A stretch of DNA of 6,167 bases from an uncultured Bacilli bacterium (lineage in GTDB: Bacteria > Bacillota_I > Bacilli_A > RF39 > UBA660), in the NCBI GenBank assembly GCA_947624125.1, contig CANQIY010000061.1, positions 1-6,167 of the forward strand, read 5' to 3'. The notes under the pieces are model-generated. The model had not been told where the DNA came from and did not search any database. It worked only from the letters and a program-made list of their open reading frames with translations. The translations under genes were made by a program, and so were the position numbers. Every line of letters begins with the position of its first letter. Position 1 is the first letter of the stretch. Below, in pieces: positions 1-5,299 of this stretch.

Positions 1-478
1 CGCATGGCATCTTTAATTCACATTTATTAAGACGCATCTCGCCCGGCTCCCCTTTTTCACTAAATTTTGGCGCGGGATTATCATGAGTGGCAAAGGCTTT
101 ATTACCTTTTCCTCCTCTTCCACCATGACATACAATTAAACTATCATCTTCTTTAACTAAATCAGCTAAAATTAAATTCGTATCTAAATCAATAATGGTT
201 GTTCCAAGTGGGACCTTTATAATAATATCGGAAGCATTCGCCCCATATTTATTTCCTCCCTTACCATTTTCTCCTTTTTCCCCTTTAATTATTTTCATAT
301 AACGTAAATCGACTAAAGTTTTAAGACCTTTATCAACGGTAAAAATTACATTTGCTCCTCTTCCACCATTGCCTCCATCAGGTCCACCCATCGGGACAAA
401 TTTTTCCCGGCGAAAAGAAGTACAACCATCTCCACCCTTCCCGGCTTCAATTTTTAAAACTATTTCATCAACAAACAT
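1..478 (-). CDS. obg: Obg family GTPase, N-terminal part (gene runs off the left edge)
   Basis: Obg (ObgE/CgtA) is an essential GTPase that binds the large ribosomal subunit and links ribosome assembly to growth and stress. The window holds the first 159 codons, which form the glycine-rich Obg fold. Visible family motifs are KGGDGCTSFRREKFVPMGGP followed by DGGNGGRGAN near residues 13-42, a VPLGTTIIDLDT stretch, then GGRGGKGNKAFAT and NPAPKFSEKGEPGEMR near the end. The order and spacing match the family. The P-loop and other G motifs would follow beyond position 1, so GTPase integrity cannot be judged here. The ATG at 478-476 is supported by a good Shine-Dalgarno, AGGTGA at 489-484, five bases upstream. 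The gene is divergent from the PepSY protein gene and has its own promoter. The identity is very secure; the symbol could equally be obgE or cgtA. Confidence 0.96.
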   Translation of the reverse strand, partial: MFVDEIVLKIEAGKGGDGCTSFRREKFVPMGGPDGGNGGRGANVIFTVDKGLKTLVDLRYMKIIKGEKGENGKGGNKYGANASDIIIKVPLGTTIIDLDTNLILADLVKEDDSLIVCHGGRGGKGNKAFATHDNPAPKFSEKGEPGEMRLNKCELKMPC

Positions 479-483
479 CTAAA

Positions 484-489
484 TCACCT
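484..489 (-). promoter_or_regulatory. Ribosome binding site of obg
   Basis: AGGTGA on the minus strand lies five bases before the ATG at 478-476 and fixes the start of obg. It is unusually close to the predicted transcription start near 489. Confidence 0.75.
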
Positions 490-495
490 AAAAAA

Positions 496-504
496 ATTAT
501 AACA
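496..504 (-). promoter_or_regulatory. Extended -10 promoter for obg
   Basis: The minus strand reads TGTTATAAT, a perfect TGn-TATAAT extended -10 with the hexamer at 501-496. A 17-base spacer puts the -35 at 524-519 (TTTTGC), which is weak, so the extended -10 probably carries recognition. Transcription would start near 489, about 11 bases before the obg ATG, placing the AGGTGA ribosome site at the extreme 5' end of the mRNA. The TTGACA at 515-510 is only 8 bases from the -10 and cannot be its -35 element. Confidence 0.6.
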
Positions 505-513
505 TAAATTGTC

Positions 514-535
514 AAATAGCAAAAGAAAGCTATTT
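514..535. repeat. Perfect 7-bp inverted repeat between divergent promoters (candidate operator)
   Basis: AAATAGC (514-520) and GCTATTT (529-535) are exact inverted copies separated by eight bases. The site sits where the -35 regions of both the obg promoter (minus) and the PepSY-gene promoter (plus) would be. A dimeric regulator bound here could affect both genes. The arms are AT-rich and short, so chance occurrence is possible. There is no following T-run that would suggest a terminator. Confidence 0.4.
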
Positions 536-552
536 AATTTTACGTGAAATTA

Positions 553-561
553 TGCTATGAT
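553..561 (+). promoter_or_regulatory. Extended -10 promoter for the PepSY-protein gene
   Basis: TGCTATGAT on the plus strand is an extended -10 (TGn plus TATGAT at 556-561). The -35 at 17-base spacing, TTTAAT at 533-538, is weak. The expected transcription start is at about 567-569, essentially on the ATG at 568, so the message may be leaderless. A second possibility is TTGTCA (509-514) with TATTTA (531-536) at 16-base spacing, which would start the RNA near 543 and give a leader of about 25 bases. Confidence 0.5.
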
Positions 562-567
562 AAGGGC

Positions 568-1089
568 ATGAAAAAGATAGTAATAGGATTAATGATTATT
601 TTTAGTATAATAGTGGGTTATTTTACTTATTCTTATTTTCATAATGATTATGAAAAATTAATAAGTGAAGATGAAGCCAAAAAAATTGCCTTAGAGGACA
701 CAAAAGAAAAAAATACTAATTTAATTGTTAGTGACATCACTTTAAATGAAACTGTCAAAGATACTTTTATTTATAATGTTGAATTTAGTAGTAAAATTAA
801 TTATTATATTTATAAAATCAATGCTAAAACTAAAAAAATTATTTCTAAAGCAATTATTCCCATTTCCGATACTGATACTTATTTAAAAGAAGAAAAAGCA
901 TTAGAAATCGTTTTCGAGCATGCTCTTCTTAATCAAAAAGACTGTGTTATTTTAACCAAAGAAATTATTTTAGAAGATAACTTTCCTTACTTTTATGTCG
1001 TTTTTTATCATAACAATATCCGTTATGAATATAAATTAAATGGTTATACAGGCCAAATAATTAATGTTACAAAAATAAATGAAAAATAA
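568..1089 (+). CDS. Membrane-anchored protein with two PepSY-like repeats
   Basis: This 173-residue protein has a Lys-Lys start and a hydrophobic helix at residues 4-24 with no lipobox cysteine or clear cleavage site, so it is probably a signal anchor with the rest outside the membrane. Two tandem PepSY-like units follow. The first, about residues 31-95, begins ISEDEAKKIAL and ends in a YYIYKINAKTKKII strand pair. The second, about 104-170, begins YLKEEKALEIV and ends YEYKLNGYTGQIINV, the classic PepSY ending. PepSY domains are often linked to protease inhibition or cell-envelope regulation, but no specific target can be named. I chose the ATG at 568 because the in-frame GTG at 544 would add eight residues before the Lys-rich start and has no ribosome site. 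The AAGGG just before 568 is too close to be a normal one. The gene stands alone, divergent from obg and convergent with the gatCAB operon. Confidence 0.8.
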   Translation: MKKIVIGLMIIFSIIVGYFTYSYFHNDYEKLISEDEAKKIALEDTKEKNTNLIVSDITLNETVKDTFIYNVEFSSKINYYIYKINAKTKKIISKAIIPISDTDTYLKEEKALEIVFEHALLNQKDCVILTKEIILEDNFPYFYVVFYHNNIRYEYKLNGYTGQIINVTKINEK

Positions 1090-1119
1090 AAACATTTGGA
1101 TTTTACTCTAAATGTTTTT
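1088..1119. terminator. Bidirectional hairpin terminator between convergent genes
   Basis: AAAAACATTT (1088-1097) pairs with AAATGTTTTT (1110-1119). The stem extends inward by G-T, G-C and A-T pairs (1098-1100 with 1107-1109), leaving a six-base loop at 1101-1106. The outer A and T runs supply a U-tract in either direction. The hairpin starts inside the TAA (1087-1089) of the PepSY gene and ends on the first base of the reverse-strand stop (1119-1121) of the TPR gene. It is AT-rich and modest in strength. Confidence 0.72.
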
Positions 1120-2093
1120 TATAACTTTCTTTTTCTTCTAATACCTTCATCATTCATTAAATTTTCATCATCAAAAGCAAAAGATTTCTTAACAGGATAC
1201 ATTGTAACAATTTCTTTCGTATTAAGCATGGTTATGACACAAACATCTTTTGTCATTGTGCCATCTTTATATTTTCCGACCTCATTATCTTGGGTTAAAA
1301 CATATTTTTCACAGTGACCATGAATTGAACCATTTTTTTCTTTAATATCTTCTCTTACTTTATTTAATAACTCTTCTAAATTAATACTAACTAAAAAAGG
1401 ACATTCATAATTACCAGTTTGATGATGTTTAATATGTTCAAGTAATACATCATCAGAAGAACTTACTAATAAATTATAAAAATAATTTTCTTCATTATAA
1501 TTAATTGTATCTAATTCTTCTAAAAAGTAAGCAATTAAAGTTTCTAAATTTAAATATTCGATTTTTTCATTAGTGTCTAAATCTTGACCATTTATTTTAT
1601 TTAATAAAACTTTAGCTTTCTCATACTCATGTTTTAAAATAGCAATATCGATATTACCAAAAAGAGCATTACGACTTTGTTTTTTATTACATAAAGCATT
1701 AATTTTAGCATACTTTTCTTGAGCTTTTTTTAAATCACCTAACTCTAAATCGATTTTTGCTAGTTCAAAATTACCACGATAAACCCAATTTTTCTTTTTA
1801 TATACTTGATGGAAAAAAGCTTTAGCTGTTTCAAAATTCATTTCAATATTTTCTAACTTGCCCGCTAAATAATTATACATATTTTCTTGAAAAAAGACAT
1901 TATTATCTTCTAATAATTGACGAGCTAAATCAAAACGGCCTCTTTTTAATTCTAAAACAAATAATCCTTCCATTGCAAAGGTCCAATACATTTTCGAATC
2001 TTTAGCCATATTATAATAATAACTAGCAAGACTAAAATTACCAATAGCTAAATTTTTGTGAGCTAATTCCATTATTTTCTTATAATTCATCAT
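1119..2093 (-). CDS. TPR-repeat protein with unrecognised C-terminal domain, last gene of the gatCAB operon
   Basis: This 324-residue soluble protein has no signal peptide or membrane segment. The N-terminal half is a helical repeat array of about five TPR-like units: around residues 5-36 (LAIGNFSLASYYYNMA), 37-64 (LKRGRFDLARQLLE), 72-100, 106-133 (LELGDLKKAQEKYAKI) and 142-167 (ILKHEYEKAKVLLNKI). TPR arrays usually bind proteins. From about residue 205 the character changes: HIKHH (220-224), HGHC (258-261), then a beta-rich stretch ending in ITMLNTKEIVTMYPV (287-301), and a basic tail RRKRKL. The IxTxYP ending recalls BECR-type nuclease folds, but this is a weak, by-eye likeness and no function is assigned. 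The start ATGATGA overlaps the gatB stop; the ATG at 2090 is an equally possible start. There is no Shine-Dalgarno, so translation is probably coupled to gatB. Confidence 0.8.
   Translation of the reverse strand: MMNYKKIMELAHKNLAIGNFSLASYYYNMAKDSKMYWTFAMEGLFVLELKRGRFDLARQLLEDNNVFFQENMYNYLAGKLENIEMNFETAKAFFHQVYKKKNWVYRGNFELAKIDLELGDLKKAQEKYAKINALCNKKQSRNALFGNIDIAILKHEYEKAKVLLNKINGQDLDTNEKIEYLNLETLIAYFLEELDTINYNEENYFYNLLVSSSDDVLLEHIKHHQTGNYECPFLVSINLEELLNKVREDIKEKNGSIHGHCEKYVLTQDNEVGKYKDGTMTKDVCVITMLNTKEIVTMYPVKKSFAFDDENLMNDEGIRRKRKL
2088..2093 (-). promoter_or_regulatory. ATGATGA stop/start overlap coupling gatB to the TPR gene
   Basis: On the minus strand the TGA stop of gatB (2092-2090) is embedded between two candidate ATG starts at 2093 and 2090, followed by a second in-frame TGA. 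The preceding bases, AAAGAAAA, offer no convincing ribosome site. Re-initiation by ribosomes finishing gatB is the likely route of translation. Confidence 0.65.
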
Positions 2094-3532
2094 TTTTCTT
2101 TATATTTTAATAATTCTTCATTTAAAAGAACTTTTACTAAACTTGGATTAGCTTTGCCTTTGGTTTCTTTCATAACTTGCCCAACAAAATAGTCAAATAA
2201 ATTAGTCTTTCCTAAAAAATAATTCTTAATTTGCTCTTTATTATTTTCTAATATATTGGTAATAACTCCTAATAATTTATCTCTATCACTTATTTGTTCA
2301 TTATCATTTGTTATATAATTCTTTGGTTCTTTTTCTTCACTAATCGATTTATTAAAAATTTCTTTAGCTTGTTTTGAAGATATTTTGCCTTCTTCTAAAC
2401 TACTTATAATTTGTTTTAAAAGCTCTGGTTTTAAATAAAAATCTTGAATGCTTATATCCATTTTATTTAAAAATCCTAGTATTTGAACAATTAACCAATT
2501 TGCCGCAACTTTCGCATCAATACCTAAATTAATACATTCTTCAAAATAATTAGCATAATCTTTATTTTTAATAATAATATTAGCATCTTTCACTGACAAT
2601 CCTAATTCACCAACATATTTTTCTTTTCGCTCTAGTGGTAAAAGAGGAATTTTTTCTTTTATACTTTGTAAATATTCTTTACTTATTTTATATTTAGGAA
2701 TATTAGGTTCAACAAAATATTTATAATCAATTGCATCAACTTTACTACGCATTCTCTTAGTTGTTCCACTTTCTTCATCAAATCTTCTTGTTTCTTGCAA
2801 AACTTCATCATATCTATTTGCCATCTTTAATTCACTTTGTCTTTTTATTTCATAATTAATGGCTTCATAAACATTAGCAAAAGAATTAACATTTTTAATT
2901 TCTACTTTAGTTCCTAGCACTTTATCATCTTTACCCATAATTGAAACATTAACATCACATCTTATTTGTCCTTTTTTGGTATCGGCATCAGAAACATCAC
3001 AATATTTATAAACAAGAGTCATATATTCAAGAAATTTAACAGCTTCCATAGCACTAGAAAAACATGGCTCAGTTACTAATTCTAAAAGAGGAACTCCTGC
3101 TCTATTATAATTAATTAATGAAGCATCCGAATAATGTTCAAGAGAAGCGGAGTCTTCTTCTAAATGAATATCATGAATTAAAACTTCTTTAACATAATCA
3201 CCCATATCAATTTTTATTTTTCCATTAATACCTACGGGAGCATGCATTTGGGTAATTTGATAACCTTTGGGTAAATCAGGATAATAATAGTTTTTTCTAT
3301 CAAAATAAAGCTCTTCCGGTTGGGTACAATTTAAAACTAAAGACATCATTAAAGCTTTTTTAACACATTCTTTATTAACTGTCGGTAATACTCCCGGAAG
3401 ACCTAAATCAACGGGACTTACATTAACATTTGGTACAACATCATAAGCATTTTTAGCCCCGCTAAAAACTTTAGCATTACTTTTTAACTCACAATGCATT
3501 TCTAACCCAATTACGGCTTTATACTCGTTCAT
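2090..3532 (-). CDS. gatB: Asp-tRNA(Asn)/Glu-tRNA(Gln) amidotransferase subunit B
   Basis: GatB is the tRNA-binding and ATP-dependent kinase subunit of GatCAB. It activates the side-chain carboxylate of mischarged Glu-tRNA-Gln or Asp-tRNA-Asn for amidation with ammonia channelled from GatA. The protein is 480 residues, normal for the family. Landmarks are GLEMH at 9-13 (metal-site Glu11 and His13), LGLPGVLPTVN, FDRKNYYYPDLPKGYQITQ, IHLEEDSAS, NRAGVPLLELVTEP, VNSFANVYEAINYEIKRQ and the QETRRFDE...DYKYFVEPNIP block. A C-terminal YqeY-like helical domain from about residue 330 ends GQVMKETKGKANP. I set the start at the ATG at 3532. An ATG at 3538 abuts the AGGAGG with no spacing, whereas 3532 lies six bases after it. 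The gene overlaps the end of gatA by 14 bases. It ends in tandem TGA TGA, the first overlapping the next gene's start. Confidence 0.97.
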   Translation of the reverse strand: MNEYKAVIGLEMHCELKSNAKVFSGAKNAYDVVPNVNVSPVDLGLPGVLPTVNKECVKKALMMSLVLNCTQPEELYFDRKNYYYPDLPKGYQITQMHAPVGINGKIKIDMGDYVKEVLIHDIHLEEDSASLEHYSDASLINYNRAGVPLLELVTEPCFSSAMEAVKFLEYMTLVYKYCDVSDADTKKGQIRCDVNVSIMGKDDKVLGTKVEIKNVNSFANVYEAINYEIKRQSELKMANRYDEVLQETRRFDEESGTTKRMRSKVDAIDYKYFVEPNIPKYKISKEYLQSIKEKIPLLPLERKEKYVGELGLSVKDANIIIKNKDYANYFEECINLGIDAKVAANWLIVQILGFLNKMDISIQDFYLKPELLKQIISSLEEGKISSKQAKEIFNKSISEEKEPKNYITNDNEQISDRDKLLGVITNILENNKEQIKNYFLGKTNLFDYFVGQVMKETKGKANPSLVKVLLNEELLKYKEK

Positions 3533-4988
3533 TTTCATCCTCCTTTATTTTGGCTATTTGATTTTTATAAGGCATTTCTTCTTCTAAGGCATAAGCCATA
3601 TTTAACACATTTGCATCATCATAACAATTACCAGTTATATTTAAACCAACGGGTAGGCCATTAATAAACCCTGATGGAATTGTAATTGAAGGAAAACCAC
3701 CAAAATTACCAATTTGTAAATGTTCTTCTAACACTTTTGTTTCAGAATTTGTAATATAATCTCTACTTCCATCGATATAAGGGGCTCCCCCTACTGATAC
3801 TGGTAAAATTAAGCCATCATAAGTTTGAAATAATTCTTTCATCTTATCTACAATTAATCTTCTAATTCTTTGAGCATTAACAAAATATTTTTCTTGATTT
3901 TCTTTTTGTAAAATATAAGACCCAATGACAAATCTTCTTTTTATTAAAGAAGAAAAACCATGAGTTCGATAATCTTTTATCATATCATGATAATTATCAC
4001 CAGCTCCTCTTTCACCAAATATAATACCTGTTAAATTAGACATATTACTTGTAGCTTCAGCACAAGATAAACAAATATAAACACTAGGAATAGCATTTAA
4101 AAGTTTTTCATCAAAACTTACTTCATCTATTGTTACCCCTTTTTTTCTTAAAAGGTCTAATTTAGCATGAAAATTTTTTAAATGCTCCCTTAATTCTTCG
4201 GACGCTTCTTTATAATTATCAATATTAGCTATTTCTTTAATATAAAATAATTTTTTATTAGAAACATTACCATCCAATGACTCATATAAATGAATATCTT
4301 TAGAATCCCAAGTTGTTTCATCTTTGGCATCAATTCCTTTCATCGCATCAACGACAATTGCGGCATCTTTCACAGAACGCGTTAAACAACCACAGTGGTC
4401 TAAACTCGATGCAAAAGGAAAAAGACCATAACGACTAATCATCCCATAAGTAGGTTTATAACCAACAATACCTGTAAAAGCCGCTGGTTTTCGAATCGAA
4501 TCCCCGGTATCACTACCAAGTGCAAAAGGATAAACACCCGCTGCTACTGCTGCTGCACTTCCCGCTGAAGAACCAGCACACATTCTTTTTAAATCCCAAG
4601 GGTTATAGACATTACCAGTATGTCCAGTTGTTCCAGTTCCTCCCATGCCAAATTCATCCATTGTTGTTTTATTAACCGGAATAGCTCCGTGTTTTTCTAA
4701 ATTTAAAATCGCTGTAGCGGAAAAAACAGGAACATAATTTTTTAAGGTATTAGATGAACCAGTAGTAAGAATTCCTTTCGTTGCATAATTATCTTTAATA
4801 CCAAAAGGGATACCGGATAATAAACTATCTGTTACTTTTCCCCCCTTAGCATCATCCATAATTGTTACAAAAGCATTGCAATATTTTTGTACATAATGCG
4901 ATTTTTCTAAAGCTTCTTTAACTAACTCTTCACTTGTAATTTCCTCATTTTGTAACATAGCATGTAATTCTTCAATTGTTTTATTCAT
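3519..4988 (-). CDS. gatA: Asp-tRNA(Asn)/Glu-tRNA(Gln) amidotransferase subunit A (amidase-signature glutaminase)
   Basis: GatA hydrolyses glutamine to supply ammonia to GatB through an internal channel. The 489-residue protein is a full-length amidase-signature enzyme. The Ser-cisSer-Lys triad is intact: Lys65 in GIPFGIKDN, cis-Ser140 in CAGSSAGSAAAV, and nucleophile Ser164 in GSDTGDSIRKPAA. The spacings (75 and 24 residues) equal those I recall for Staphylococcus GatA (K79, S154, S178). The usual DTGGSIR reads DTGDSIR here, an Asp beside the nucleophile near the oxyanion hole. Further family blocks are GYKPTYGMISRYGLFPFASSLDHCG and the C-terminal GGFPSITIPSG...GLPVGLNITG. I chose the ATG at 4988. 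The in-frame GTG at 4997 lies inside the GGGTGA Shine-Dalgarno (4999-4994) that serves this ATG at five-base spacing. It overlaps gatC by eight bases and gatB by 14, so the subunits are probably made in coupled, balanced amounts. Confidence 0.97.
   Translation of the reverse strand: MNKTIEELHAMLQNEEITSEELVKEALEKSHYVQKYCNAFVTIMDDAKGGKVTDSLLSGIPFGIKDNYATKGILTTGSSNTLKNYVPVFSATAILNLEKHGAIPVNKTTMDEFGMGGTGTTGHTGNVYNPWDLKRMCAGSSAGSAAAVAAGVYPFALGSDTGDSIRKPAAFTGIVGYKPTYGMISRYGLFPFASSLDHCGCLTRSVKDAAIVVDAMKGIDAKDETTWDSKDIHLYESLDGNVSNKKLFYIKEIANIDNYKEASEELREHLKNFHAKLDLLRKKGVTIDEVSFDEKLLNAIPSVYICLSCAEATSNMSNLTGIIFGERGAGDNYHDMIKDYRTHGFSSLIKRRFVIGSYILQKENQEKYFVNAQRIRRLIVDKMKELFQTYDGLILPVSVGGAPYIDGSRDYITNSETKVLEEHLQIGNFGGFPSITIPSGFINGLPVGLNITGNCYDDANVLNMAYALEEEMPYKNQIAKIKEDENERV
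3539..3546 (-). promoter_or_regulatory. Ribosome binding site of gatB, decides its start
   Basis: AAAGGAGG on the minus strand, inside the 3' end of gatA, is the strongest Shine-Dalgarno in the window. The ATG at 3538 touches it directly. The ATG at 3532 is six bases away, which is optimal, so initiation at 3532 is favoured and the protein starts MNEYKAVIGLEMH. Confidence 0.85.
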
Positions 4989-5289
4989 GAGCTTCACCCA
5001 CTATTCTTGGTACAACTACTTCTCTATCTTCATAATTATCACAATTTTTTAAAATATCTTCGATAGGTAAACTTTCTTCAGCGTCATCTTCTCTTAAAAC
5101 ATAAGTAAAATCATCTAAAGCATGTGTCATCGGTGGAACAGAAGAAATATTAGGAATTTTCGTTAACAATTCCATACTTTCATCAATAATATTAAATTCA
5201 TCTAAAACCATTTGATTTTCTTCTTCGGTTAATCCTATTAAAAGCTTGTCAGCGTAATCATCAACCATTTCTTTTGTAAATTTTTTCAT
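4981..5289 (-). CDS. gatC: Asp-tRNA(Asn)/Glu-tRNA(Gln) amidotransferase subunit C
   Basis: GatC is the small subunit that wraps around GatA and clamps it to GatB; it stabilises GatA and has no catalytic site. The 102-residue length is normal. The N-terminal helices (about residues 5-45) carry YADKLLIGLTEEE. The extended C-terminal arm has the family signature VPPMTHAL, then LREDDAEESL, EDILKN and VVVPRIVGE. The ATG at 5289 follows AGAGGT (5299-5294) at four-base spacing, and the final A of the asnS stop codon is the first base of that ribosome site. The gene is nine bases downstream of asnS and its end overlaps gatA, fitting a C-A-B order within one transcript. Confidence 0.96.
   Translation of the reverse strand: MKKFTKEMVDDYADKLLIGLTEEENQMVLDEFNIIDESMELLTKIPNISSVPPMTHALDDFTYVLREDDAEESLPIEDILKNCDNYEDREVVVPRIVGEAHE
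4994..4999 (-). promoter_or_regulatory. Ribosome binding site of gatA, decides its start
   Basis: GGGTGA on the minus strand, within the last codons of gatC, is five bases from the ATG at 4988. It contains the competing GTG (4997-4995), so that codon is better read as part of the ribosome site than as the start. Confidence 0.65.
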
Positions 5290-5293
5290 TTTG

Positions 5294-5299
5294 ACCTCT
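5294..5299 (-). promoter_or_regulatory. Ribosome binding site of gatC
   Basis: AGAGGT on the minus strand lies in the nine-base gap after asnS and shares its first A with the asnS TAA stop. Its spacing to the ATG at 5289 is four bases. Confidence 0.7.

Noticed and set aside
496..515. TTGACA and TATAAT on the minus strand as a consensus sigma-A pair
   Set aside because: The two hexamers are only eight bases apart, far from the 16-18 needed. The -10 is better explained as an extended type.
544..567. GTG start at 544 for the PepSY protein
   Set aside because: It adds KLCYDKG before a typical MKK signal-anchor start, has no Shine-Dalgarno, and overlaps the best -10 element.
1096..1317. Plus-strand open frame of 73 codons with hydrophobic content
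   Set aside because: It lies antisense to the C-terminal domain of the TPR gene, begins inside the terminator hairpin, has no ribosome site and resembles no family.
3533..3538. ATG at 3538 as the gatB start
   Set aside because: It abuts AGGAGG with zero spacing, while the ATG at 3532 has the ideal six bases.
4989..4997. GTG start at 4997 for gatA
   Set aside because: The codon is part of the GGGTGA ribosome site for the ATG at 4988 and has no good site of its own.
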